From Ischnura elegans (Eukaryota > Arthropoda > Insecta > Odonata > Coenagrionidae): a stretch of 64,000 nucleotides of DNA. This document shows positions 32,576 to 45,014 of this stretch, in pieces (within the stretch, counting starts at the first letter, position 1; every line of letters begins with the position of its first letter). The notes below the pieces were generated by a model. The model ran no database searches and had not been told where the DNA came from. It saw nothing but the letters and a program-made list of their open reading frames with translations. The translations under genes were made by a program, and so were the position numbers. Where the stretch lies: assembly GCF_921293095.1 (NCBI RefSeq), contig NC_060251.1, forward strand, positions 56,747,585 to 56,811,584, given 5' to 3'.

Positions 32576-32659
32576 ACTCGGTAGCGCTATCTCGTTCAGT
32601 GTGACTCTCGCCATTCGCCATTCGCCATTGTGGACGTGGTCTTTTTAGTTGACAGTCGT

Positions 32660-35600
32660 CTTGCATGCGTTAAATTTGTGGTTTACATGATTAATTGGAG
32701 CAGCTAGGTATCACTGCCTTTGAATTTCCTCGTGAAAATTAGAAATCGATGACTGGTAGCGCCGCGAGTGGCGATTTTGAAACCTGATGTAATGCACGCG
32801 GAGAGACTATATTTCTAGCGGCGTTCTTGAGAATCCTGTAGTGTAATATCAGTGGATGGAACGAAAGTTCGCAAACGTGCAGTAGATCGGGTTGCTTTTC
32901 TTCTTCTTCTTCGAGAAGGCAATGGCCTGAAAGAAGTGGACCACACGACCTCGACTTGGATCAATCGCTGCGGTGGTTAAGGAATTCAATCATCGATTCA
33001 GCCGATAATTGCGCGGCGTCAACGTCCTAATAAAAGAGTCGCAAACCGTGATTTGGATAGCGTTGAATGATTATCTGTGTTGCGCAACATTGTTTTTTTT
33101 CTCACTTCGAATACATTTTCATGAAGCCGCGGTGACGGAATTAATTATTTCAGCCATGTGTACCGTATAGTGATAAGGTCTTGGTATACATCCAGTGGGT
33201 TGGTAGTTCATAAATTAACATTGGACTGGGTGTTTAGATATGGGTTTGGTGCATATTTCTCCAGAGTAAAGGCGTTTATTTACGATTGAATGGGAATAGC
33301 GCAAATCATTTTTATTGAAAGTTTGATTACGCCTCCTGATCACATATTGACTTTTGTCAGACCTGTATGGCCAAGTAAATGAGGATATTTAATGGTAAAT
33401 AAATAATTAAGTTGAGAATTATTAATATTAAGTTGTATTATTAATCACTAATCAATAATTAAGGAATGAATCATGCCAGGCATGAATAGTATTTATTGAT
33501 GTGGCCCGGGTAAATATCCCCATGATAGAGTTTTATAAATGAATCTTTGCGAGGTTTTTCCTCCATTATCTTGGTATATATACCCAGAATGAAAATAACT
33601 AATCACCACTAAGGAGAATAGATCTAATCAACTTATAAATTATGATTTAGGTGTTTCTTGTGATCGCACATGGGCCATGATCAGATTTTAATAAGTCATT
33701 AAGAGGATAGCTTGTGGTAAAGAATTAGTTTGATGAATAATTCATTTTATTATTAATTTCGCCTGTATCCTAATTTATCAGAAGCTATATCATTCTTCTT
33801 TTACTTGGTAGCTTCAATAACAGTTCCTCAAAGGGAAGTTCAGGACATCCTCTGCTAAATAGATATTTTTAGACCTTAGTCTCGGCTTCTTGTTGAGAGA
33901 GTTAAGTTTAAAATACGTATTCTCCACGTCTAAAGCACTAATAAGTGGGATAAACCTGAAATTATTCAGCACTTAATCACTGACATATTGTAAATATAAA
34001 AAATATGTTGGGATAAAGTGACGTTACGACCTATTAGAAAACAACAATCGAAGGAATGATGAATGTTATAAACCTTTCCGAAGGAAACCTTTTCTACATA
34101 ACATTATGTACTACTAGTACTACCTGAAGAATTTATTTAAGAGAGCGAATAAGAGATAAATGCTTTTATTACTTACTGTTGATTCGGTATTCAAAATCAC
34201 ATCTCCAAATCTTAGCATGAATGTCTTATTCAAGATCCTCTGCCTCGACGTCTATTGTTGATGGTCGTCTACGATGTGTTTTGTCATTTTTTCTCAAATT
34301 TCGCGTCCAAATCTTCTTAAGTAGCCCTAAATTAGGAGGGTAGTTTTAATTTGAGCGCCTCTCTTATATTTTGTTTTGAAATATACAGTATCGATATAAC
34401 TGGAACGTAATATCAGGAGACGGAGGATTAAAAATCGTCGACCGTAAATGAAATTAAGTTCAACGGAAGATGAATGAAAACTACATGATAGAAAGCTAAT
34501 TTTAGATGTTAATTATCAATTAAAAGTGATGAAGGTTTAATGAATCGATAGAAGTATGTATTTTTGGGCACAACTTGGAATTATACATTTTATGAATATT
34601 TTAATGTGTTCATGATAAATGATATGAAGTTATAACGAAAATATTGGTAATTGTAACTCATTGATATGGGAAAAACGTGTTTAAATGGGTTTGAATATTC
34701 ATGGAAGTAACGGAACGCTACTTTCTAGTCCATTTCATACAATTAACTCGAAAAATCTCTTATATGATCGTAGGTGTGATGAAAATGGTAGCTAATGGTG
34801 TCAATTCAATTCATCAGCAACCGCCATCAGGGCTGATGGAGCGAGAAGTTTTCCAAGAATCGATTTTCAGTGCGAAAAACTTCTCGGGGCTAGACTGAAT
34901 TCTCCCAACTGAAGCTATGTTTTGAAGGCAAGGGTGACCTAAATAATATGGAAGATTGTTATATTTTTCCTTTCCTTTCCCGTGGCTTTTCATCTCCATC
35001 TACAACCTTCCAATAAGATTACGATTATTGATACATTTGAATCATTCCTTCAAGGATATTGGCTGTCGTTTTCTAAAGTTCAATGCTGGGTCGTAACATT
35101 GGTCCCATTGTCGATTTCCAGTTGTTTCCAGCACGAATACGAGTCCAGGTCGATGCTATCTCATGAATACGACACACTCAAGGGTCCTGCTTCCTCGAAA
35201 GGGAGATAAATGTTAACAGGTTGTGATGAATTCATGTGGATATTGAGCAGAAAACAAAGGTTATGCTTACCAAAGAATGCTACCTTTTTTACCCGTTCTC
35301 TTTATTACCATAAAAAAATTCATTTCATCTCAATCTTTTTCTATGTAAGAGCGTCTTAAGTAGGATGAAATGAAGGCTTCAAAATCCATTCTCCAATTCT
35401 TTTCTTCGTATATTTAAAACGAAATGAATATCATTAAAACTGTGCTTATTGCATGATCAATTCTGTGGAACTATAGTCTGGAATATTTACGGGAACCTAT
35501 CGTCATCATTATTGACATAAAGTTGCCTAAAGGTAGAGCTCTTTCATGACAAATTTGCATTTTTATACGTAAATTATCTTTGTTTTCTTTTTGCTTTTTA

Positions 35601-36900
35601 GTAGGTTTTGTTTATCATTTCTCTTTTGCTATTTTCATTGTTGATTTTTGTAGTTAATGTTGTTTTTTGTTATGAAATAGAAATTATATAGTGATGGCAA
35701 CCATTGTCTTCTCTAAAAGAAATAAAGGTAAAGGGATTACAATTTGGAGTGAGACGAAATGAAACAGGAGAAACTTTGATATTTTATTCCTCTTCTTGTT
35801 TGCCATGCAATGGAATGACAAAGTTCTCTCTTTCGTTCCTATTGATTGAAATAGTTTGCGCACCAGCTTAAAAAAAACTCTCCGTTGTACCGTATAGTAT
35901 TAATAGAAGAGTATCATATCTCATATCCAGGTGTCAGTCCCACATTACAGGAAAAGTTTGCAACCGAGTAAATGTAATGCGATATTTTTTTGGGAACAGA
36001 GATATGAGAGGTTTCACTCACTTACTCAGGAACGTACGTTCATTCAGTTACAAAAAGTCTTTTGGCATTAATTCTATTTGTTACATTGACTTTATTGGGT
36101 GTTCGAAAACATTACCTGCACAAGTTTACTTTGCTTTTGTATCGATGATTACTAAAAAGTAACAGCAGGTACAATTTTATTGAAACGATATTTTTTCGTT
36201 TAAATAACGTTTAGCGGTCGAAAAATTATCTAAAAAAATTAATGCACAGCTGCATAATATAAAGTCAGAAGGAAAAATCATCTCACTTATACTTTTTATT
36301 CATTTAAATAGGATTCCTACCAAGTTCCACAGTAAAGTAGAAATTTTACTTTTTTCTCTTGTTATGGTACCCATACTCAGATTTTGATTCAGAATTAACA
36401 GTGTTGTAAATTAGGAGAAACGGTAGCAGAATCGATAAAAAGTATCTAAGCTGTAATACAGTTACTTTTTAAATAATGACATCATTCACGGGTGCCCTTA
36501 TAATTTTTAATGGGAACTGATGAGAGTTATTCAACAACTTTTTTAAATGCACGAGAATTTATAGAACGGAGTATTTAAAGTTATAAATTGTGACGGACTG
36601 CTTTTTATTGAGAAAGAATGAATGCAGAATTCCTTTTCTAGGGCTAACTCACACGACGGGAATATATCTTTTTGGATGTCCCAAGACTAAATATGGGATA
36701 TGATCGCGGGAGCATTCGATTTGTAGCCAAACACTCAATCCGCTAGCTTACCACGCTCCACCTCAACGAAACTACGTTATAGCCATTGTTGAAAATCTTA
36801 CGCGACCTCACCTTCTTTAGCCTGAGCAACTTGGTATAGCGATAAAGAAAATATACGATTACTTTCATGGAGCAACAAGTTTTCGCTAAACTTTTGAGAC
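32660..36900. other. anonymous mostly AT-rich DNA
   Basis: More than 4 kb with no supported gene or repeat. A possible tRNA-like fragment on the minus strand at 36690-36760 (GGTAAGCTAGCGGATTG) lacks a good B box. Confidence 0.4.
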
Positions 36901-36902
36901 TG

Positions 36903-37160
36903 TGGGGATTAGGTGGCTAGAGTGTTGACTCACCATTCCGTGTGGTCGGGTTCGCATCCTGACGGTAGCAGAGAATTATCAAAGACTGCCTGATCCTTGT
37001 TTGTTTGTTGCGTGAAGGACACTTCAAGCTCAACACTCCGTCCGTCGGTTGGGACGTTAAGTCGTGGTCCCCTTGGTGCCTTTCGTTAAGAGAGGGCTTA
37101 TGCCTCAAAAATTGTATCGGCATCGTTAAGTTTATCTCTACCCATCCGTCCCCATCTTTT
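36903..37160 (+). mobile_element. tRNA-derived SINE, family C, copy 2
   Basis: GGTGGCTAGAGTGTTGACTC (A box) and GGTCGGGTTCGCATCCTGAC (B box) are followed by the body GGGACGTTAAGTCGTGGTCC and CCTTGGTGCCTTTCG shared with the copy at 26050-29348. Inverted with respect to that copy. No clean target duplication found. Confidence 0.82.
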
Positions 37161-37244
37161 CCTCGTGTCACAAATCACCTGTCTGTCGCCAAATTGATAT
37201 TATTACTGAAGAATTATACCGATTAAGTTAGGTTTGCATGGAGT

Positions 37245-38385
37245 ATTTTAGAAGTAATCTGGCAGTGACCCCTCCCTTCATGGACTTCTCTTTTCAATTC
37301 ACAATAATTCCTACTCCATTTCATTCTATCTAAAAATTCTATTCTCTTCCTTTCTCGCCCTCGTTTAATCAACATTCTACCTACAAACGCTGTTTTCAAC
37401 ATCCCCTCACCACTAAGCAGTGGCGCCGACTCCATGGGGCCTGAGGGGGCCCGAGCCCCCTCAAAAATTCGTTATGGGTGTGAGGTAAAAATGTGTCAGG
37501 CTTGTCGATTTTCCCTTGAGTGTCCAGATATCGAGATTCGAGTTATCAGGGTTCTAATGTTGATCATATGACTCTTCTGAAATGCTTAAAAAACTTAAAA
37601 GTCACTACTTATAACATTTCCCGGGGCAAGATCCCCGGTTTGGGTCCCCCAACATTTTTTGTAAGTCGGCGTCCCTGCCGCAAAGTACTTCCTTCCCCCA
37701 CACCTTCTGTCTCCTTAGTACCTCATCATGGAACCCTCTCTTCTCACCCACCATCTCCAGCACTTCGTCGTTCCTCCTCCTCTCCTTTAGCTTCACCTTC
37801 TCCATTTTTCGCTACACCCACATCTTGAATTCCTCAAGTTTTCTCTCGTCCTCCTTCCTTAGTGTCCACGTTTCCTCACCGTAAAGCGCTCCAGATCAGA
37901 CTCTTCACTAACCTTTTCTTTAAACCCTACCATAATGATCCTGTAATAAGTTCCTTCGTGTTCATGAACGCCTCCTTTGCTAATGTTATTCTCTTCCTGA
38001 TGTCCTTACTACTGTATCCATTTTCCTCTAATGTTCTGCCAAAATAGTCGAATTGCTCTTACCTGCTCAAGTTTTTCTTCACCTATTTTTGTACCGAGTC
38101 TCTTCTTACTGAGTATATTCTTAGCTTGCGATGCGTTACAAAACCGAATATCTTGGTCCTCTTGTGATTAGTTCTCATGCTTTACTCATAGGAGCGCTTC
38201 TATAACGGATCCACTAAAGCCTGCAGCCCCCTCGGTGACTGGCTAGTCATGATCTACCTGATCTGGCTAGTATGGCTACCTGATCATCTGTGAACTTCAC
38301 TAATTTTAACATCATTCCCCCCCTATTACTCCAGCTTTCAATTCATTCCACCAATATGTTACCGTCTCCTCAGCGTATAGATGAA
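37245..38385 (-). pseudogene. LINE family 1, RT palm to 3' end, interrupted by a MITE
   Basis: On the minus strand: LYAEETVTYWWNELKAGV near 38380, KFTDDQVAI (the F-DD RT active-site box, FTDD) at about 38270-38300, then YSSKDIR, KKRLVKSLI-like and RRRNDEVLEMVGEKR blocks in shifted frames down to the 3' end near 37245. Frameshifts throughout. The MITE at 37418-37677 splits the 3' region and its target duplication restores the LINE sequence seen at 4500. Confidence 0.82.
37418..37677. mobile_element. hAT-type MITE inside LINE family 1
   Basis: Ends CAGTGGCGCCGACT and (inverted) CAGGGACGCCGACT. Flanks CCACTAAG (37410-37417) and CCGCAAAG (37678-37685) agree at 6 of 8 positions. Comparison with the uninterrupted LINE near 4509 (CCCACTAAGTACTC) confirms the insertion point. 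260 bp, non-coding. Confidence 0.88.
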
Positions 38386-38559
38386 ATTGTAGGATGAATT
38401 TCTCTACTTGCTCAACTTCTTCCCCACCTTCTTTTATCGTGCCTTCTCTTAATACCACCATACTTATGAGATTGCTATATATTAGGAGAAAATATTACCT
38501 GAAATGTAATATCCTTGCCGGTGAATCGGTTTATTTTATTATGAATGAGGTACTTATCG

Positions 38560-38850
38560 CATTTTCTGGTGGGAAAGGCGCGAGAGGGGGAGGAGGGAGT
38601 GAGGGAATGAGATATGTGGAGAGATGAGAATTGGGTGAAGGAGATCGCGCCGTCACCGCTGAGCGGAGTGCGCCCGCGTTATTGCCCGCCGAAAAAGATC
38701 CGGGAATAAAAAATAATATTCGGCGTCTTTTTCGGCCGCCTTCTCCTCCTCTTGCAATCACTCTGGAGGAAAAGATCATTTCGCGTTGGACGCGAAAACG
38801 ATTTACTTAGAGTTAGTAAACGGGTCCATCGGTCCACCAGACTCGCCTAC
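38560..38850. other. CpG-rich unique segment
   Basis: A G-rich run (38575-38640) is followed by CGCGCCGTCACCGCTGAGCG, GCCCGCGTTATTGCCCGCCG and further CpG-dense sequence, unlike the AT-rich surroundings. No ORF or repeat match; could be regulatory. Confidence 0.35.
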
Positions 38851-39743
38851 GGTGTGGCGGCACGCTAACGATTAAATTGGCGCGTGTTCCTATGAATTAA
38901 TGAAGACATTAAACCTTCTTAAAATTCCTTACACAGTAATTCAACTCTAGGGATGGCTAAGGTAGGTGAGGATGTAAATCGCCCCAGACTAAGACGCAGG
39001 CGGCGATCGGGAACATTCAGAGTCATGGGACCAATTCCTTCCATTGGGGTACCTTAAACGACAAGTATAATTCTCGTTGATTGTTTGTGCAAAATTTTTC
39101 TTTTTTTGACTCATTTGAAAACTTTGGCTATCATCTTGAAGGTTCTCAGGGCACTAAGAGAGGGTCTTCGCCGGCTACTCAGGCATTAAAATAATTGCAT
39201 CCGAAATAAAAATAAAATAAAATAAACGAGCAAAAACACGCTTTTCCTAGAACAGTATAAAGCGTTCCATTAATTAAAAAAAATGAGTTTTTCATCGTCC
39301 GTAGAATAAAGCGTAGGCTTATTTTATCTTTCCTTATTTTATCTTTTTCGCTTCATTTCTCGGGAGCGGCAGATCATATTGCCAAACTAGGAGCGAGTCG
39401 AGGTTAGGTAGACCATCAGTAAACCGCGTGTGAACGAGGAATATTTTTTTGGCTGTCAGTCAATGGAGCGTAATTTGCAAGGGGAAATTTTGGAGGCCTA
39501 GCTTTAGCGTGTTATGGTGGTGCTATGGTGGTGTAACGTGCAAATTGGTGGACTGTTAATTCAGTTTCATTTCCGAAGTTTGAATTGCCCATTCATTTCT
39601 CTTTCCTTTTATTATTCCAGTTTTCATTCAAATTGCGAGGTGGAGATCTATTTGTTTAAATCGCAAACGAGGTTATAATGGAACGAATTGTATCATATTT
39701 TTTTATTTGAGCTTATAATTTGGACTTATTAATCATAAAAAGT

Positions 39744-40412
39744 CCAAGGGTATGAGGTTTTGTAAAGCATCGCGAGCTAGGAATGTGAGACTCGGTAATA
39801 GTTGGTGGGGATAAACTTGAGCAGGTAGAGCGATTGATCTATTTGGGACACATATTATAGGAAAACGGATACAGTAGTAAGGACATCAGGAAGAACATTG
39901 CGTTTGCAAGGGAGGCGTGCTTGAACAGGAAGGAAGGAGCTTATCAGAGGATCTCTACGTAGAAGTTTAAAGAAAAGGTTAGTGAAGAGTGGTGTGTAAC
40001 GCTTTCCGGTGCGGAAACTTGGACACCCAGGGAGAAGGACCGGAGAAGGCTGCAGGTGTTCAAAATGTAGGCGTGGAGAGAAATGCAGAAGTTAAAGTGA
40101 ACTGAGAGGAAGGGGAACGACGAAGTGCTGGACATGGTTGGTGTGGAGAGGCAGCTTCTAGGTGGGATGCGAAGGAAACTGGTGCGGATGGAGGGAGTAC
40201 TTAGCAGGGTGGGGATGTTGAAAACGGTATTAGAGGGTAGAATGTTAGGTAAACGAGCTAGAGGAAGGCAATGAATACGAATTTTAGATAGAATAAAAGG
40301 GAGCAGGTCTTATTATGATTTTAATAGGGAGGTTCATGAAGGAATAAGAGGCTGCCAGAATGTTTCATTGACAGTGCTCCTACCTTAATTGGTAGAATAC
40401 TTTCATAATAAT
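39744..40412 (+). pseudogene. LINE family 1, 3' portion
   Basis: From RFCKASRARNVRLG through ENGYSSKDIRKNIAFAREAC, RRSLKKRLVKSGV and RRLQVFKM to the 3' region ending in ATAATAATT. Several stops and frameshifts. Same family as the 4.3-, 13.5-, 17.0- and 37.2-kb copies. Confidence 0.8.
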
Positions 40413-40419
40413 TTGGATC

Positions 40420-42574
40420 TTCCTAATGTGCTTATGCTTCAAATTCACTCGATTTTCAATATTTGAACTGAAAATAAATGTTGGTGACATTTATAAGACT
40501 CTCTCTGGACTAAAAAATATATCTTCTTGTTGTATTACGCGTGGAGATAAGTGTCACTCTCCTTCATTGCAGCATTGGTCTTCTATAGGTCAGGGTCGAG
40601 ATATGTTTTCAAGGTTTACTATATTATGAATACCATTGTATACTGCGTCCTTTAACCTTGGCAGAGTTTTTTGAGCGCTATCCAACGATCTTACAGTAAA
40701 TATTGGAGATAGGAAACGTTTTCAAAATACAAGCATGGAAGAACGATGTTGAGCTCCCATAAAAAACAGTGAGGGGACATCTAAGGTCAATGTCTCTCTT
40801 TCCAGTCTTTTCTTCCATTACCTCACCACAGTCGAATGCTAAAGGTTACAGCTGGTGTCGCTGTCAGACAGATGTTGAAGAAGTGGGTGTGTCTACCACA
40901 CAAAATTTTAGACTTTCGAGTCAGCTGAATTCCTCGGAGATTTCACATAACGGACTGTTATACAATATGTGGACCCTCTTCTTGTCCCATTATTTTGCGG
41001 TTACGGCCTCGTCCTGTACGTAATTTAATTCACATAGCCTTGTAAATATACCTACTCCTCGACTCTGGATCACGGCCAGATTCTGAACGTAGGAAGGACG
41101 AATAATTCAGTAACTTTATCGCAAATGGCCAAAACGCACGCCAACGTGAAGGTAGCTGAGTCATAAATGAGGTGGAAACCTACTCTAAAACGATTTCTCA
41201 ATAGCATATACCTACCCCGAAATTATCTGGTGAATGGGGATGTTACTGATCGTTTTATGCCTCTTATTGCTAATAGATTATTATCTTAAGAAAATATCCG
41301 TTTTTTTCCTGTGCGAAATAACTTAGGTCAGTTCCAATGCTTGATTCTTCGCAGTTAATTAAATTGCCCTGTTTTCAGATTGTGGGAAAATTTCAAACTG
41401 ATTGCAAATCAAATTTATGTAACTTATTCAATGCGGAATTTAACCAAGCTAAATCAAGTGATTATAAGGATCTGGTATAGCTGAAATAACTCCTCCGATA
41501 CATCATCATAAAGGAACTAAATGGAAATAAGTTTGACCTGTTATGGTTACTGATTGAGGAAATCATAGATGTCAAAGTAGTTTGAATTGTCACCACTGTT
41601 TTGTTTCATATTTTTTTTCTTTCTATATTTAGCGTGGACACTAATAAATGCATCTTATGGTAGGTTTTCTTTTAAGTCTTACTTTTATTTTCGTTCGGAC
41701 AAATTTATTAGAAAAACGCTATGTTTTACTCTGCATTTTTACGACCTGCACCTTTTAATTGACCTCTTTAATTTTCTGAAAACCAAAACTTGTCTTCTTG
41801 CCTTTAGAAGTAATTTCCTTCTCCTCTTCTTTAGTAAATGAATTCTCTCTTTACCACCACAACTAATGCATGAAATAACGTGTAAACTGGAGTTGTTTGA
41901 GAAGAAAATCTTTGCAATTTACATGCGGACATTTAGGATACATTTGGGAAAATTGAAATCATAATAAATTCGCTTAGTCTTTGTTATCGTGTCGGAGATT
42001 CGTATCCCCATTGGAAAAACTCATTGATTTCAAGTAGCGTCAAGATTTATGCTTCGTTTCCTCTTCAACGACCTTATGTCATAATATAGCTTTGTTTTGG
42101 CTATGTATTGTCCGTTGACTTATAAATATGGTCATGGTGTCTCGGTCAGTCGTTTGGCTTCTGAACGAGGAAACGTTCTTGTGGATGCCAGCGTGTTGTG
42201 CGGGACGCATATTGCGTGCTGGAAACTTCGGCACCGGTATGACGGTTTGGCAGACAGTTCTCAAGGCCTTTCCACGAGAAATGAAATGAATTGAGTCTTA
42301 TAGCCGGTAAACAGGTATTAGAAAGGCTAATATATCTTGTCTATCAGATTATCGAGCAAGGCAAGTGATTTCGAGTGTTATTTATTGGTGGTGTATCGTG
42401 CATGAGTCAAAGGACTCGTGACCACTTAGATGACTCTATCATGCGACCCCGAATGGTTCTTGATGCTTTTGTTTCAATGAGTACAAAGCTGTAGCTATAA
42501 AATTTTAATCTTCTGTTCACATTGTTCGTGAATGTGCGATACCAGGTCCTCAACTCTCTAATATTCTAAGAGGT
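40420..42574. other. anonymous DNA
   Basis: No supported gene or repeat; short ORFs at 40769-41023, 41587-41841 and 42097-42294 have no recognisable domain. Confidence 0.4.
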
Positions 42575-42840
42575 CAGTGGCGTCACTAGGATTATGCTTT
42601 GGGGGGGAAGGGAAGGCCTGGGGTGGTGACCTCCGCCCCCAATGCAACGGGGGGTCCGGGAAAATAAAAAAATGAAGTCCCTGGAAATACATTTTACATT
42701 ATTTTGGCTCTAAAAATTTAACTTCAAGCAGATGCGGTTATTGAATGTCAAAACTAGGCAATAGTTTTAAATATTTTTTTTAATTTCTTGAGGTTTTGGG
42801 GGGAATCTATACCCTCTTACCCCCCATAGTTACGCCACTG
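42575..42840. mobile_element. hAT-like MITE
   Basis: Ends CAGTGGCGTCACTAGGATTA and (inverted) CAGTGGCGTAACTATGG, with G- and C-runs just inside. No convincing target duplication. Interior unrelated to M1, M2 and M4. Confidence 0.72.
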
Positions 42841-43315
42841 CTAGGGGCAATACTAATTTGTCCGGGGTTAGTTATTTGGGTTATGGCAGTAAATTGTTGT
42901 TCAAAAATAGAGATAAATTTGATTCATAGAATAATATGGAGAAATGTACAACCTTGAATCGGATTTAGATGCCGGATCTCAATCCTCTGTTTTTTTTGCA
43001 TAAGGTAATCGGCGTGTGTCTTGGGTTACCCATATTAATTGTGAAAATTAGTTGTAATTGTTAGTTTATGGTTCGTTAATTTTGGATCTTGGATGCCTTA
43101 AAATCATTTCCAGCTCTTGAGTTTGAATGAAGCCTGTAGATTATATTTAAAAGATATTTTGTATTTGGGCGAACACAGTGTTGGAAAGCTAAGGAAAAGT
43201 CAAGGAATTTCATTGAGTCTGGAAACTCGTCTTTCTTTATTCGACACTTGGGCATCGTATTCCCTAGATGTCTTTCACATGGCGGTGTGTATCAGCTTAA
43301 ACTAAATTTATTTAA

Positions 43316-44712
43316 CCCTTAATTGATCGCGTCCGGCCATATTGACCCGACCGGATTTTCTTAGATGAATTTTAAAATAAAATAATGCCGTTCGAAATTG
43401 AAATTTTTTCTAGCCTATTATTTCTTGCAATTCTACCGCTGAGTGAAGTTGAATTTTCAAAGTATTGCTTCCTTTCGCTGCAACCGACTTTTTGACCCGA
43501 CGCGATCGTGAGAATATCAGAATTTTTCCGCCGTTGAACAAACCCTTTATTCTGTTTTAGTCTCATATTGGCCTATTTTATTTAGGAGGCTGATTTCTTC
43601 AAATGTTGTAAAGCTGAACACATTTCCCTATTTCTATAAAATTCATGTTTCTATGCATGTTCTCTAAATAAATATTGATACCGTTTTCTATGCATCGGCC
43701 ATAGTTAATGTAATTTTTAGTGTGTATCTAACTGCAAATTTAACAATAAAAGTGTATAAACATTATGCGAACAACTTACTTAGTGAGTAGCAGTAAAATG
43801 ACACCAATATATTGATAAAATGTTTTGTAAATCGTAATAAACTCAACTCGGGTCACAATGAATCCACGCGACCAGTAACGTAAGTTTTGGGGTGCAACCA
43901 ATTATGGGCTGATGGGCTTAGTTAATTTTTGAGGTAACTTATTTATTTAAATAACGCTTCACACTCAGAAGTAGAGTCAATTTAAAGTGATAATTAAAAA
44001 AAACATGTAATGCGAAAAAATATAAGAACAAAATTAAAGAATCTTAAAAGGAAGGAGGATAGAGGAAAAAAAATAATTTGCAGATGAGACACAGTTTGTA
44101 CGGTAAAACTGTTGCGTGATAAATGAAATGGATCGATGGGGTGGATAAGTGAATTTAGTTGAGGGGAGAGGCGATACAAAGGTGAGTGCTTGGTGAAAAA
44201 ATCGTGGGAATAGGCGGTAGGGAGGCGAGCGGGTGCATGGAGATTATATTCTAAAATTCAAGAGAGAAAGGAATTAAGGGCAGTCTCTGTCAGTCAATAA
44301 ATATTTCAGTTCATTTAGACATATTTTTATTTCGTTTAACCACTTCCACTTCGATTAATTTTCTGAATATCGTGCTCCTATTCTCTATTTATTTTCTCTG
44401 TGGTTCTCTTTTAAATGATAGGTAATGAAATGATGTTTTGTAATCAACGGAGAACCGTGAAGTAAAATGTGATTGTTAAAGATGGAGAAAACAGCTATCG
44501 CTACTCGTATAAAATCATTTTAATCCTACCGATGCATCACGTTTCATGAAATATGAATCATTCATGTACACTATGAAAGCTTTAAAAATAATTATATTGC
44601 TATTCTAAATAATGCTAAAATTATGAAAAACCGATGACGAGATACAATCGTCATTGAGCGGTTTGGCATCGAAAGTCTATGACGAGCGAGACTCGTCATT
44701 AGAGCGCAAGGG
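43316..44712. mobile_element. piggyBac-like TTAA element, non-autonomous
   Basis: TTAA at 43312-43315 and 44713-44716 bracket ends CCCTTAATTGATCGCG and (inverted) CCCTTGCGCTCTAATG. TTAA duplication plus CCCT/CCCTT ends are the piggyBac signature. Near the right end, short hairpins TGACGAG..CTCGTCA repeat (44634-44700). 1,397 bp with no transposase ORF; a repeat related to 51200-51400 is inside. Confidence 0.7.
44100..44295. repeat. dispersed repeat shared with 51235-51395
   Basis: GGGGAGAGGCGATACAAAGG, GAGCGGGTG and ATATTCTAAAATTCAAGAGA match AGGAGAGGCGATATAAAGG, GAGCGGGTG and ATATTCTAAAATTCAACAGA in the 51-kb copy, same orientation. Probably LINE-associated non-coding or antisense sequence. 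Confidence 0.55.
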
Positions 44713-45014
44713 TTAAAGGATGAATGTACCATAGAATAAGCTGCCAAGTAGTGTGGAACATTGCGATAATAATCTGGAAAAGTCTTTTAAAAAATAAAAA
44801 TGGCTTTTTGCATTAAACGATTTGAAATTGGACACTTCAGGCAGTAACACGCTATAAGAATGGAGACAAGTCGCTTTCCGAAACGTCGGCCGAGGGAAAA
44901 GTCGAGAGAGTAACATGCCTTGAGAGTGGAAGACAAGTCGTTTTCCGAAACTTCGGCCAATGCGACTAAATTGACCTGGTGTAGAGCCCGAGAAGAATCT
45001 CAGAATACCTTTTT

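Noticed and set aside
36690..36760. tRNA-like sequence on the minus strand
   Set aside because: A-box-like string present but no acceptable B box; too weak to call.
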